A program made the position numbers and the translations under genes. A stretch of 64,000 bases of DNA from Terrihabitans soli (GTDB lineage Bacteria; Pseudomonadota; Alphaproteobacteria; Rhizobiales; Methylopilaceae), in contig NZ_AP023361.1 of the NCBI RefSeq assembly GCF_014191545.1, positions 2,198,501 to 2,262,500 on the forward strand, read 5' to 3'. The notes under the pieces were generated by a model that saw only the letters and a list, made by a program, of their open reading frames with translations, had not been told where the DNA came from and ran no database searches. Shown here one piece after another: positions 1-8,122 of the stretch (positions are counted from its first letter, which is position 1; every line of letters starts with the position of its first letter).

Positions 1-84
1 GAGATTGCCGCTCTGCGCCGCGCGGCGATAGACTTCATCACCGCGTTCCGGGGCACGCCCCTGCCCCGGGTCTGGCATAGCTGA
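1..84 (+). CDS. ureD: Urease accessory protein UreD, C-terminal end (partial)
   Basis: The window opens inside a reading frame that runs 27 codons to a TGA and ends with LPRVWHS, a tail typical of UreD/UreH. UreD is the urease accessory scaffold that works with UreF and UreG to insert nickel and carbamylate the active-site lysine. It lies 14 bp before the fused ureAB gene on the same strand, the usual order. The identification rests on the short tail plus position, since the rest of the gene is outside the window. Confidence 0.75.
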   Translation, partial: EIAALRRAAIDFITAFRGTPLPRVWHS

Positions 85-98
85 GAAGGGTTTAGCGG

Positions 99-719
99 AT
101 GAACCTCACACCGCGAGAAAAAGATAAACTGCTCATCGCCATGGCGGCGGAAGTGGCGCGCAAGCGCCTGTCGCGCGGGGTGAAGCTGAACCATCCGGAA
201 GCCGTCGCCCTCATTACGGACTTTGTCGTCGAAGGCGCGCGCGACGGACGCAGCGTCGCCGAACTGATGGAAGCCGGCGCGCATGTCATCACCACCGATC
301 AGGTGATGGAGGGCATCTCCGAGATGATCCACGATATCCAGGTGGAGGCCACCTTCCCCGACGGCACGAAGCTCGTCACCGTCCATCACCCGATCCGCGG
401 CGCGGCGTCCAAAGAAGTGCCGGGCAAGGTCACCGCCGCTCCGGGCGAGATTTCCTTCAACGAGGGCGCCAAACGCATCACCGTCACCGTCGCCAATACC
501 GGCGACCGGCCGATCCAGATCGGCAGCCATTATCATTTCTTCGAAACCAATGCGGCGCTCGAATTCGAGCGCGACAAGGCGCGCGGCATGCGCCTCGATA
601 TTGCGCCCGGCACGGCCGTGCGCTTTGAACCCGGTGCGGTCCGCGAGGTCACGCTCGTTCCGCTAACGGGCAAAAAGGAAGTTTACGGCTTCCGCGGAAA
701 CGTCATGGGGAAACTATAA
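99..719 (+). CDS. ureAB: Urease gamma/beta fusion subunit (UreA-UreB)
   Basis: This 206-residue protein joins both small urease subunits. Residues 1-100 match the gamma subunit (start [24 protein letters not shown] near 63-74), and about 108-206 match the beta subunit ([35 protein letters not shown]). Most bacteria encode the two separately; a fused form is known from Helicobacter UreA and some alphaproteobacteria. With UreC it forms the cytoplasmic enzyme that hydrolyses urea to ammonia and carbamate. The stop TAA is followed directly by the ATG of the next gene at 720, so the two are probably translationally coupled. The start follows an AAGGG element. Confidence 0.95.
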   Translation: MNLTPREKDKLLIAMAAEVARKRLSRGVKLNHPEAVALITDFVVEGARDGRSVAELMEAGAHVITTDQVMEGISEMIHDIQVEATFPDGTKLVTVHHPIRGAASKEVPGKVTAAPGEISFNEGAKRITVTVANTGDRPIQIGSHYHFFETNAALEFERDKARGMRLDIAPGTAVRFEPGAVREVTLVPLTGKKEVYGFRGNVMGKL

Positions 720-1070
720 ATGCAGATGTTTTCAGGCGGCTGCCAGTGCGGCGCCGTGCGTTACCAGACCATCGCCGATCTGACGAACACGCTGACCTGT
801 AATTGCTCGCGCTGTTCCAAGCTCGGAGTCATTTTGTCGTTCACGCCCGCGAGCGCCTTCAAGCTCGAAAAGGGCGAAGACAATCTGACCGAATACAGAT
901 TCAACAAGCATGTGATCTCGCATCTCTTCTGCAAGACCTGCGGCATCCAGAGCTTTGCGCGCGGCGTCGGGCCTGACGGCACGCCGACCATCGCGCTGAA
1001 TGTCCGCTGCCTCGACAACGTCAATATCGAAGCCCTGCAGCCCAGGGCTTTCAACGGCGCCGCCGCATAG
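720..1070 (+). CDS. GFA-family (CENP-V/GFA fold) zinc protein inside the urease operon
   Basis: This 116-residue protein has the cysteine pattern of the GFA family, named after glutathione-dependent formaldehyde-activating enzyme: GCQCGAVRY at the N-terminus, [10 protein letters not shown] near 27-36 and [10 protein letters not shown] near 70-79, which together bind zinc. The family's biochemical role is debated and few members are characterised. It begins on the base after the ureAB stop and ends 10 bp before ureC, so it is embedded in the urease operon. This is not a standard urease gene. A link to urease, for example metal handling, is inference only. Confidence 0.85.
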   Translation: MQMFSGGCQCGAVRYQTIADLTNTLTCNCSRCSKLGVILSFTPASAFKLEKGEDNLTEYRFNKHVISHLFCKTCGIQSFARGVGPDGTPTIALNVRCLDNVNIEALQPRAFNGAAA

Positions 1071-1080
1071 AAAGACTCCT

Positions 1081-2790
1081 ATGGCCACTCTGCCTCGCCA
1101 AGCCTATGCCGACATGTTCGGGCCGACGACCGGCGACAAGGTCCGCCTTGCGGACACATCGCTGATCATCGAGATCGAAAAGGATTTCACCACTTATGGC
1201 GATGAGGTGAAATTCGGCGGCGGCAAGGTCATTCGCGACGGCATGGGACAGAGCCAGGTGACGAACGCCGACGGTGCGATGGACACCGTCATTACAAATG
1301 CCGTGGTGCTCGATCATTGGGGCATCGTCAAAGGCGATGTCGGGCTGAAAAACGGCCGCATCTTCAAGATCGGCAAAGCCGGCAATCCGGACGTTCAGCC
1401 CGGCGTCGACATCATTATCGGCCCCGGCACAGAAATCATCGCCGGGGAAGGCAAAATCCTCACCGCCGGCGGCTTCGACACGCATATCCATTTCATCTGC
1501 CCGCAGCAGATCGAAGAGGCTTTGATGTCGGGCGTCACCTCGATGCTCGGCGGCGGCACGGGACCTGCGACCGGAACCTTCGCCACGACCTGCACGCCCG
1601 GCCCCTGGCACATCGCCCGCATGATCGAAAGCGCCGATGCGTTTCCGATGAATCTCGGCTTTGCCGGCAAGGGCAATGCCTCGCTTCCCGGCGGGCTTGT
1701 CGAAATGGTGCTCGGCGGCGCCTGCGCGCTCAAACTCCACGAAGACTGGGGCACGACGCCCGCCGCCATCGATTGCTGTCTCACCGTCGCCGATGAGCAC
1801 GATGTGCAGGTGATGATCCATTCGGACACGCTGAATGAATCGGGCTTTGTCGAAGACACGATTGCCGCTTTCAAAGGACGCACCATCCACGCCTTTCATA
1901 CTGAGGGTGCGGGCGGCGGCCATGCGCCGGACATCATGAAGGTCGCGGGACTGTCCAACGTCCTGCCCTCCTCGACCAACCCGACACGGCCTTTCACCAA
2001 GAACACGCTCGATGAGCATCTCGACATGCTGATGGTCTGCCATCATCTGTCGCCGTCGATCCCGGAAGATCTGGCCTTCGCTGAAAGCCGCATCCGCAAA
2101 GAGACGATTGCCGCCGAAGACATTCTCCACGATATCGGCGCGCTCTCGATGATGTCGTCCGACAGCCAGGCCATGGGCCGTGTCGGCGAAGTCGTCATCC
2201 GCACCTGGCAGACGGCGTGCAAGATGAAGACGCAGCGCGGACGCCTGCCCGATGAGCGCGGCGATAACGACAATCTGCGCGTCCGGCGCTATGTCGCGAA
2301 ATACACGATCAACCCCGCGATCGCGCACGGCGTCTCGCGCCATATCGGCTCGGTCGAGCCCGGCAAGCTGGCCGATCTTGTTTTGTGGACGCCGGCTTTC
2401 TTCGGCGTGAAGCCCGATCTCGTCATCAAGGGCGGTGCGATTGCGGCAGCTCCCATGGGCGATCCCAACGCCTCGATCCCGACGCCGCAGCCGGTGCATT
2501 ACCGCCCGCAGTTCGGCGCCTACGGCAAAGCCGTCACCTCAACATCGCTGACATTTGTCTCGAAATCCGCGTTGCAGAACGGCCTGCGCGACAAGCTCGG
2601 CGTGTCCAAACAGTTCGTCGCCGTCGAGAACACCCGCTCGGCCATCGGCAAAAAGAGCATGATCCTCAACGACGCCACGCCCGAGATCGAGATCGATCCC
2701 GAAACCTATGATGTGCGCGCCGATGGCGAGCTTCTCGTCTGCGAACCGGCCGAAAAACTGCCTATGGCACAGCGCTACTTCCTGTTCTGA
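1081..2790 (+). CDS. ureC: Urease alpha subunit UreC
   Basis: UreC is the catalytic subunit with the di-nickel centre. Starting at ATG 1081 ([16 protein letters not shown]) gives 569 residues, the family norm; the open frame extends upstream to 1000 but that part overlaps the GFA gene. Nickel and catalytic residues are all visible: HIH at 135 and 137, carbamylated lysine K218 in [10 protein letters not shown]220, H247 in [12 protein letters not shown]273 in [13 protein letters not shown], the flap pair C320/H321 in MVCHHLSP and D361 in SSDSQAMGR. It sits between the GFA gene and dps and should be a functional urease subunit. Confidence 0.97.
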   Translation: MATLPRQAYADMFGPTTGDKVRLADTSLIIEIEKDFTTYGDEVKFGGGKVIRDGMGQSQVTNADGAMDTVITNAVVLDHWGIVKGDVGLKNGRIFKIGKAGNPDVQPGVDIIIGPGTEIIAGEGKILTAGGFDTHIHFICPQQIEEALMSGVTSMLGGGTGPATGTFATTCTPGPWHIARMIESADAFPMNLGFAGKGNASLPGGLVEMVLGGACALKLHEDWGTTPAAIDCCLTVADEHDVQVMIHSDTLNESGFVEDTIAAFKGRTIHAFHTEGAGGGHAPDIMKVAGLSNVLPSSTNPTRPFTKNTLDEHLDMLMVCHHLSPSIPEDLAFAESRIRKETIAAEDILHDIGALSMMSSDSQAMGRVGEVVIRTWQTACKMKTQRGRLPDERGDNDNLRVRRYVAKYTINPAIAHGVSRHIGSVEPGKLADLVLWTPAFFGVKPDLVIKGGAIAAAPMGDPNASIPTPQPVHYRPQFGAYGKAVTSTSLTFVSKSALQNGLRDKLGVSKQFVAVENTRSAIGKKSMILNDATPEIEIDPETYDVRADGELLVCEPAEKLPMAQRYFLF

Positions 2791-2830
2791 AACCGGCACC
2801 TAGATATCGGGGATACCCCCGGAGACCCAC

Positions 2831-3370
2831 ATGGCCAAGAAATCCGCCCCCCTCGCCCGCAAGTCGAAAGTCGCCGCCCTCGCGACGTCCACCGATCTTT
2901 CCGACAGCGCCGTCGGCGCCATCGCCAAAGCGATCAATCCCATCGTCGCCGATACGTTCGTTCTTTATCTGAAGACCAAGAACTTCCACTGGCACATCAG
3001 CGGCAAGCATTTCCGCGATTACCACCTCCTGCTCGACGAACAGGCCGACGCAATTTTTGCCAGCATCGATCCTTTGGCCGAACGGCTGCGCAAGCTCGGT
3101 GCGCCGACCGTGCATTCCTTCGCCGAAATTTTGAAGCTCGCAACGCTTGATGAGAGCGAAGCGGAGTTTCTCACGCCGAAGGAAATGTTCGAGGAACTGA
3201 TCGCCGACACGAAATCCGTCGTCCAGGCGATGCGCAAGGCGCATGAAGTCTGCGACGACAAGAACGATCTCGCGACCGCAAGCCTTCTCGAAAACTATAT
3301 CGACGAAGCCGAAAAACGCCTCTGGTTCCTGTTCGAAACGAACCAGATGCGCGGCGACAACCGCTCCTGA
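2831..3370 (+). CDS. dps: Dps/ferritin-like DNA-protection protein
   Basis: This 179-residue protein fits the Dps family of 12-subunit ferritin-like cages that oxidise and store iron and protect DNA. The ferroxidase signature is clear: TKNFHWHISGKHF near 53-65 and the D/E-bearing helix LLLDEQADAIFASID near 71-85. The N-terminus carries several lysines and arginines (AKKSAPLARKSK), like the DNA-binding tails of some Dps proteins. It lies 40 bp after ureC on the same strand, and the next gene overlaps its stop by one base (TGATG). A small hairpin (CGGGG-ATAC-CCCCG, 2808-2821) abuts its ribosome-binding site. Its placement in a urease cluster is unusual. Confidence 0.92.
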   Translation: MAKKSAPLARKSKVAALATSTDLSDSAVGAIAKAINPIVADTFVLYLKTKNFHWHISGKHFRDYHLLLDEQADAIFASIDPLAERLRKLGAPTVHSFAEILKLATLDESEAEFLTPKEMFEELIADTKSVVQAMRKAHEVCDDKNDLATASLLENYIDEAEKRLWFLFETNQMRGDNRS

Positions 3371-3807
3371 TGTTGAGCGCCCGTCTGTTCGACGCCCTTG
3401 CCGGGTCGTGGCGCATCTCGCGCACCATCGATCCGCAAGGCGCGCTTGACGGCACCGCCTCGTTTTCGGTGCGGGACAATGGCTGGCTCGCCTATTCCGA
3501 AGAGGGCGAACTCACCCTTCCGCACGGGCAGTTCACCGCAAGGCGGTCCTATCTCTTCGAGCCGAGGGAGGACGGGTTTGCCGTCTGGTTCGATGCCGAG
3601 CCGAAGCGCCTGTTCCACGAGATTGCACTGGACGGCCCCGACCGCGGCACGCGAACGGGTTCTGCTTCGCACCTCTGCCGCGACGATCTCTATCTCAGTG
3701 AATACAGCTTCGAGCCCGATGGCCGCTTTTCGATCCGCCATCGTGTGACCGGACCCTATAAGGACTACACTGTGAACACGCTCTACACCCGTCCGGAGGC
3801 CGCATGA
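3370..3807 (+). CDS. DUF6314 family protein
   Basis: This 145-residue soluble protein resembles a family I recall as DUF6314. It opens with a LAGSWRISRTID segment and has a beta-rich, lipocalin-like feel (LTLPHGQFTARRSYLFEPRE, ETGSASHLCRDDLY-type strands) and a YTVNTLYTRP end. No catalytic residues are known to me. It overlaps the dps stop by one base and the ureE start by four bases (3804-3807), so it is co-transcribed and probably translationally coupled with both. Function unknown. The family assignment is from memory and should be tested by profile search. Confidence 0.75.
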   Translation: MLSARLFDALAGSWRISRTIDPQGALDGTASFSVRDNGWLAYSEEGELTLPHGQFTARRSYLFEPREDGFAVWFDAEPKRLFHEIALDGPDRGTRTGSASHLCRDDLYLSEYSFEPDGRFSIRHRVTGPYKDYTVNTLYTRPEAA

Positions 3808-4367
3808 ACCGCGCCATTCTCATCGTCCGCAAACTCGCCGTGAAGCCGGAAAACATCATCGATACGATCACGCTCGATCATCAAGACCGGCACCGCCGCC
3901 GCATGGCGATGAAAGCCGATGGCGGGCTCGAATTCCTGCTCGATCTCGGCAATGCCGCCGTGCTCGAAGACGGCGACGCGCTGAAGCTCGATACCGGCAA
4001 GCTCGTGCGCATTGCGGCCAAGCCCGAAGACCTGATCGAGATCACGACCGAAAATCCGCTCCGGCTGATGAAAGTCGCCTGGCATCTCGGCAACCGCCAT
4101 GTGCCGGCGGAAGTGACGAAGGACGCGATCTACATCGCGCCCGATCATGTTCTCGTCGAAATGGTGCGTGGCCTCGGCGCCAAAGCCGTCGAGATCAAGC
4201 GCGCTTTCCGTCCCGAACAGGGCGCCTATCACGAACACGCGACGCACGATCACGGCCATGCGCATGATCATCACGACCACGGGCACGGCGATCACAAGCA
4301 CGACCACCACGAACACGACCATCAGCACGAACACGGCCATGCCTGCGGCTGCGGACATGAGCATTAA
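3804..4367 (+). CDS. ureE: Urease accessory nickel chaperone UreE
   Basis: This 187-residue protein is the UreE metallochaperone, which delivers nickel to the UreDFG-apourease complex. The N-terminal domain contains LTLDHQDRHRRR-like and VLEDGDALKLD segments; the metal-binding domain includes MKVAWHLGNRHVPAEV near 92-107, containing the conserved dimer-interface histidine. The C-terminal 45 residues are extremely His-rich, with about 21 histidines plus a CGCGHEH end, as in His-tailed UreE proteins that bind several nickel ions. It overlaps the DUF6314 stop by four bases. A palindromic repeat separates it from ureF. Confidence 0.96.
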   Translation: MNRAILIVRKLAVKPENIIDTITLDHQDRHRRRMAMKADGGLEFLLDLGNAAVLEDGDALKLDTGKLVRIAAKPEDLIEITTENPLRLMKVAWHLGNRHVPAEVTKDAIYIAPDHVLVEMVRGLGAKAVEIKRAFRPEQGAYHEHATHDHGHAHDHHDHGHGDHKHDHHEHDHQHEHGHACGCGHEH

Positions 4368-4374
4368 AATGATG

Positions 4375-4540
4375 CCTCATGGTGAGGAGCGATGCGCAGC
4401 ATCGCGTCCCGAACCATGGGCCACGCAGTTTGAGGCCCATCCTTTGAGACGGGCCACTCAAGCCGCCTGTTGCCGACTTGAGCTATCAAAAGTGCCGAAG
4501 TCGGGTAGACCCGACTTCGGTGGCCCTCCTCAGGATGAGG
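4375..4540 (+). repeat. Dispersed palindromic repeat element between ureE and ureF
   Basis: This 166-bp non-coding block looks like a REP-type mobile palindrome. Its ends are imperfect inverted copies: CCTCATGGTGAGG at 4375-4387 matches the reverse complement of CCTCAGGATGAGG at 4528-4540 at 11 of 13 bases. Inside are a 7-bp hairpin (4389-4395 with 4399-4405), two imperfect arms around CGTCCCGAACCATGGGCC and GGCCCATCCTTTGAGACG, and a perfect 11-bp hairpin (4495-4505 with 4510-4520, loop TAGA). Similar CCTCATCCTGAGGAGC elements are common in rhizobial genomes, from memory. I see no second copy in this window. Confidence 0.75.
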
Positions 4541-4544
4541 TCCA

Positions 4545-5207
4545 ATGAATTCCCTTCCCCTCTTCGCCTGGCTGTCGCCGGCTTTTCCGGTCGGCGCCTA
4601 TGCCTATTCGCACGGGCTGGAATGGGCGGTGGAAGACGGCGATGTGAAGGACGAAGCCACTCTTCTCGCCTGGCTGAAAGATACTCTGACGCTCGGCGCC
4701 GGACGTAACGACGCAATCCTTTTCGCTCAAGCCTATCGTGCGCTCGGCGATAAAGCCGCGTTCGCAGCCGTCAACGAGCTCGCTTTGGCGCTCGCGCCGT
4801 CGCAGGAACTGCGATTGGAGACGGCGCAGCAGGGCCGCAGCTTTCTCGATGCGGTTCTGAACGCCTGGCCGAAGGACGATCTTGCGGAAGCCGCAAAAGA
4901 GATCGGCGAGATCGCCTATCCCGTCGCGGTCGGGCTTACCGCAGTGGCGCACAAAATCCCGCTTGCCGCGTCCCTGCCCGCTTTCGTGCTGGCCTTTGCG
5001 CAGAACCTCGTTTCCGCGGCGATCCGCTCGGCACCGATCGGCCAGACCTCGGGCCAGCGCGTCATCCATGCACTGACGCCGATGATCGAAGCGCTCGCAT
5101 CCGAAGCCGAGACGCTCACGCTCGACGATCTCGGCGGCGCGGTCTTCCGCGCCGATCTCGGCTCGTTCAAGCACGAGACGCAGTATACGCGCCTGTTCCG
5201 TTCTTAA
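4545..5207 (+). CDS. ureF: Urease accessory protein UreF
   Basis: This 220-residue, mostly helical protein is UreF, which with UreD and UreG activates urease and is thought to gate GTP-dependent nickel delivery. The N-terminal signature [23 protein letters not shown] at 4-26 is diagnostic, and the C-terminus includes the [11 protein letters not shown] helix and an [11 protein letters not shown] tail. It follows the palindromic repeat, which supplies its upstream GGATGAGGTCCA sequence, so the repeat may affect its translation. Its 3' end overlaps the convergent M15 peptidase gene by four bases. Confidence 0.95.
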   Translation: MNSLPLFAWLSPAFPVGAYAYSHGLEWAVEDGDVKDEATLLAWLKDTLTLGAGRNDAILFAQAYRALGDKAAFAAVNELALALAPSQELRLETAQQGRSFLDAVLNAWPKDDLAEAAKEIGEIAYPVAVGLTAVAHKIPLAASLPAFVLAFAQNLVSAAIRSAPIGQTSGQRVIHALTPMIEALASEAETLTLDDLGGAVFRADLGSFKHETQYTRLFRS

Positions 5208-6082
5208 AGCTGGCTGAAGTCGGCAAACTCGAAATGCATTCCGTCAAACTTCGTCGGCGCCTGATAATGCCCGCCCCAGAAGAATCCGACGGCATTCGCG
5301 GATGGAACAAGCAGACGCACCGAGCCCCTCTGCGTCACATCCGGCGGCGCCGGGGTTTTGGTGCGCGGATTCCAGGTGGCGTTGATGTCGAAGGCCGAAC
5401 CGAAGGCATGATTGCTGAGGGATGTGACGGCGGAGCTTTTCTTCGGCCCGTGCCCGGCTTTCGGAAGTTGCGTATCGCGCACATAGCGCGAGACGTAAGC
5501 GCCGGCATAAGTCAGGAAGAGGTGGAGCAGTCCCTCGGCCTCCCAGCGGCCGAACAGATCCTTCACCTTGCGCTCGATGAGCCGGTGGCAGCGAAAGCGG
5601 CCCCGATATTCGGCGGCGAATTTCAGCTGCGTCACATCAATCGTCACGATATTGGCGGCGACCCAATCGCGTTGCGCGCCGTCGCACGAGCCACCGATGA
5701 CGATCGTCTCATGGTCCGGGCGCGGACCCTCCGGCTGCAGGCTGAACATGAAGCAGCCGAACGCGCTGTTGCGGGCGGCATTGCTGGGCGTATTGAAAGA
5801 CGGGGGCGGCGGCCAATGCTTTCCCGCCCGCGCGCTATAGAAGTCCATCGAGATGTCGCGATAGCCGCGGGTCACAGCCGCCGCATGTGTTGCGGCATCA
5901 AGCGCCCCCGTAACCGGCACGCCCATTTCGAGCTGGAAGATTTTCGTGGCGTTTTGCGTGTTCAGGCCGAAATCGGCGTCGATCGAGCCGGCCTGGGGGA
6001 TGTTGCGGGACAAGAGAAAATGCTGCCAGCGCTGCACTTCCGCCGGTACGTTGTTTCCACCCCGGGACAAGAGTATGGCCAT
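5204..6082 (-). CDS. Peptidoglycan-binding M15-type peptidase (VanY-like)
   Basis: I start this 292-residue protein at ATG 6082, preceded by AAAGGGGGTGAC; an upstream TTG at 6115 is less likely. The N-terminal half has a PG_binding_1 repeat ([20 protein letters not shown] and [12 protein letters not shown]). The C-terminal part carries the zinc-peptidase M15 motif [12 protein letters not shown] and the later DGMHFEF histidine. Such enzymes cleave D-Ala or L-Ala/D-Glu bonds in peptidoglycan. No signal peptide is visible, which is odd for a cell-wall enzyme and would fit an endolysin-like or non-classically exported protein. It is inverted between ureF and ureG, so it splits the urease transcription unit. 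Confidence 0.8.
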   Translation of the reverse strand: MAILLSRGGNNVPAEVQRWQHFLLSRNIPQAGSIDADFGLNTQNATKIFQLEMGVPVTGALDAATHAAAVTRGYRDISMDFYSARAGKHWPPPPSFNTPSNAARNSAFGCFMFSLQPEGPRPDHETIVIGGSCDGAQRDWVAANIVTIDVTQLKFAAEYRGRFRCHRLIERKVKDLFGRWEAEGLLHLFLTYAGAYVSRYVRDTQLPKAGHGPKKSSAVTSLSNHAFGSAFDINATWNPRTKTPAPPDVTQRGSVRLLVPSANAVGFFWGGHYQAPTKFDGMHFEFADFSQL

Positions 6083-6140
6083 GTCACCCCCTTTGAACGG
6101 CACCTGGAAAGACAAAGCTTTTGAGTGCGCTTATCCAAAT

Positions 6141-6157
6141 TACACGTTTAAGGTGTA
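6141..6157. promoter_or_regulatory. Small inverted repeat between the M15 gene and ureG
   Basis: TACAC and GTGTA flank a 7-bp AT-rich spacer, in the 126-bp divergent region between the M15 gene start (6082) and ureG (6209). The stretch 6119-6190 is the most AT-rich part of the urease region, so a promoter for ureG is likely here. I cannot identify clear -35/-10 boxes. The repeat could be an operator; it is short enough to be chance. Confidence 0.3.
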
Positions 6158-6208
6158 GGGGTTATTTTGTTATGTCAATGTATTGTTGCAGCACGCGCGG
6201 AGTGGAAA

Positions 6209-6841
6209 ATGGCTGAGACATCCTCGAACGGACCTCTTCGCGTCGGCATTGGCGGCCCCGTCGGCAGCGGCAAGACCGCTTTGATGGAAGCGCTCTGCAA
6301 GCTGTTCCGCGATCGCTACGACCTGTGCGCCATCACCAATGACATCTACACAAAGGAAGATGCGCGGCTCTTGACCGTCGCCGGCGCACTCCCCGTCGAG
6401 CGCATTATGGGTGTCGAGACCGGCGGCTGTCCGCACACCGCGATCCGCGAAGACGCCTCGATCAATCTGGCGGCCGTCGCCGATATGAACCGCAAATTCC
6501 CCAAACTCGATCTCATCCTGATCGAGTCGGGCGGCGACAATCTCGCCGCGACTTTTTCGCCGGAACTCGCCGATATCACGATCTATGTCATCGATGTTGC
6601 CGGCGGCGAAAAGATTCCGCGCAAAGGCGGTCCCGGCATCACGCGGTCGGACCTTCTGGTCGTCAACAAGATCGATCTCGCCCCCATGGTCGGCGCCGAT
6701 CTTTCGATCATGGAGGCCGACACCAAGCGCATGCGCGGCGAGCGGCCCTATGTCTTCACCAATATCCGCGGCGGGGTCGGAACTGCGGACGTCGCGGCCT
6801 TCATCGAACGCGCCGGCGGATTGTCGGCCAAGGCCGCCTAA
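6209..6841 (+). CDS. ureG: Urease accessory GTPase UreG
   Basis: UreG is the SIMIBI-class GTPase that powers nickel insertion into urease. The chosen ATG follows GGAGTGGAAA and gives 210 residues, the usual length; a TTG at 6167 would add a non-conserved extension. Visible motifs are the P-loop [11 protein letters not shown] near 17-27, the metal-binding CPH motif in [11 protein letters not shown], the [16 protein letters not shown] segment and the guanine-specificity motif NKID. It is separated from ureF by the inverted peptidase gene, so it probably has its own promoter in 6083-6208. Confidence 0.96.
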   Translation: MAETSSNGPLRVGIGGPVGSGKTALMEALCKLFRDRYDLCAITNDIYTKEDARLLTVAGALPVERIMGVETGGCPHTAIREDASINLAAVADMNRKFPKLDLILIESGGDNLAATFSPELADITIYVIDVAGGEKIPRKGGPGITRSDLLVVNKIDLAPMVGADLSIMEADTKRMRGERPYVFTNIRGGVGTADVAAFIERAGGLSAKAA

Positions 6842-6856
6842 CCTATCTCAGGTTCC

Positions 6857-7147
6857 ATGCTCACTTATCGCGATCTCACCACGGCGCAGAAGCGCGCGCT
6901 CGACCGCTTCGTGCGCTCGCACGATCTCGAAGCGCCCGCCTCCCATTGGCCGGAGCTGGGCGCGGCCGACATCACGGCCCTTATCGGCTCAGGCCTTCTC
7001 GAACGGCGCGGACGCGATGCGAACGGCGAAGAACTCTTCCGCGTCACCGATCAGGGCACGCGCGTGCATGACGAGATGTGGCGCGACGGCAAAGTGCCGA
7101 GCCATCCGAAAACAGACCCCTTCGATCCTTCGACGCTCTTGGATTAG
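6857..7147 (+). CDS. Small hypothetical protein, possible winged helix
   Basis: This is a 96-residue soluble protein that I do not recognise. It begins LTYRDLTTAQKRALDRFV and has a segment (ADITALIGSGLLERRGRDANGEELFRVTDQG) that reads like the recognition helix and wing of a winged-helix fold. It follows ureG by 15 bp on the same strand, so it is likely co-transcribed. It ends at 7147, overlapping the convergent secreted-protein gene by four bases. A regulatory role is a guess from the fold-like pattern. Confidence 0.6.
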   Translation: MLTYRDLTTAQKRALDRFVRSHDLEAPASHWPELGAADITALIGSGLLERRGRDANGEELFRVTDQGTRVHDEMWRDGKVPSHPKTDPFDPSTLLD

Positions 7148-7554
7148 CGCCAGCAGACCAGGGAATACTGGTTGCCGTTCCAGGTCGTATGGCCGCGCGC
7201 CCGGCCGCTGGCATCGGGCTTCAGTAAATACCAACGATTGCCGTCGGCATGGTTGAAGAACGAACCGCGTCCTTCTCCGCCATTGCGCAGATTGAGCAAA
7301 GGCACCCAGCGCGAACCATTGTCAGAGAAACTGCCTTTGCGGCGCACGAGACCTGCGCTCGTGCACCACTCACCGCTGCAGGTGACCTGAGGATCATCGA
7401 CGATCACCCATTTCATTTGTGCCGGACGACCGTCGATCCTGCAGTTCCAGACACCATCGAGCCAATGCCTCTCGATCTGGGACCCGGATGCGGGCGCCGC
7501 AATCCCAAACCCGGCGAGCGCGAACAGCAATGCGCGCAGAATTCTTCCGCTCAT
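7144..7554 (-). CDS. Secreted small protein (DUF6006-like)
   Basis: This 136-residue protein has a clear signal peptide (ILRALLFALAGFGIAAPASG) and a mature part rich in Trp, Gly and paired Cys. Segments such as WNCRIDGRPAQMKWVI, SDNGSRWVPL, and HADGNRWYL resemble a family of small exported proteins I recall as DUF6006. Four cysteines in the mature part (WNC, VTCSGEWC, LVCWR) suggest two disulfides in the periplasm. A good GGAGG ribosome-binding site precedes ATG 7554. Function is unknown and the family name is from memory. Confidence 0.7.
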   Translation of the reverse strand: MSGRILRALLFALAGFGIAAPASGSQIERHWLDGVWNCRIDGRPAQMKWVIVDDPQVTCSGEWCTSAGLVRRKGSFSDNGSRWVPLLNLRNGGEGRGSFFNHADGNRWYLLKPDASGRARGHTTWNGNQYSLVCWR

Positions 7555-7652
7555 GAATTCCTCCCCTCATTTGCGAAGGAGGGAGTATGAGCCCGCTCGG
7601 AGCGTTATACAATTTAAGAGTGCATAATGCCGATTTAGCAACCGCACATGAG

Positions 7653-7682
7653 AAAGCCCGCCGCGGCATGTGGGCGGGCTTT
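7653..7682 (-). terminator. Rho-independent terminator
   Basis: Perfect 10-bp arms AAAGCCCGCC and GGCGGGCTTT enclose a 10-nt loop. The hairpin lies 20 bp past the stop of the minus-strand gene ending at 7703, which it should terminate; only a short T tract follows. Confidence 0.7.
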
Positions 7683-7702
7683 GATCTTCAAAAAGCGAAA
7701 GA

Positions 7703-7987
7703 TCAGGCGCCGCGATGAACGAGGCGCGCGCACATGGCGGCTTCCTTGCCGAACTTGCGGGCGTCGGCTTCGCTCATTTTGCCGCTGTCGACCTTGGGTT
7801 TGGCGGCTTTCTTGACGGCGTTTTCGAGCGTCTGGCCGGCCTGAACCGAGGCGACGACCGAGCGGTAGATGACCTTGCTCTGACCCGACAGCTTGGCAGC
7901 GCAGGCATCGGCATCCGCCTTGTCGGCAGAGGCCACGGCCGGCACGAGGACGAGGGCCGCGGCGGCGAAGAGTACGGTCCGGAACAT
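7703..7987 (-). CDS. Small exported hypothetical protein
   Basis: ATG 7987 follows CAGGAGATTTTCCCT and gives 94 residues with a signal peptide (FRTVLFAAAALVLVPAVASA). The mature part is helical and charged, with two cysteines (DACAAKLSG and AAMCARLVH) that could form a disulfide. I do not recognise the family. The frame stays open upstream to 8380, but only the short version has a ribosome-binding site and signal peptide. A terminator follows. It is divergent from the hydrolase gene at 8123. Confidence 0.65.
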   Translation of the reverse strand: MFRTVLFAAAALVLVPAVASADKADADACAAKLSGQSKVIYRSVVASVQAGQTLENAVKKAAKPKVDSGKMSEADARKFGKEAAMCARLVHRGA

Positions 7988-8122
7988 AGGGAAAATCTCC
8001 TGAATTGAGGTCGCTTCTGCTGAGGGGGATTTGAGTCTTTTTTGGGTCGGCGTGGGCTCGCGGCAAGGTCTTTCGCTGTCATAAAGGCTTGACCCGCAAT
8101 CTTCAGCGGCTATGGAGGCGAA

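Noticed and set aside
1051-2499. A 482-codon open frame antiparallel to ureC
   Set aside because: ureC is complete and typical; the antisense frame has no recognisable domain.
5234-6124. A 296-codon plus-strand frame opposite the M15 peptidase gene
   Set aside because: The M15 and PG-binding motifs are on the minus strand and ribosome-binding sites favour it.
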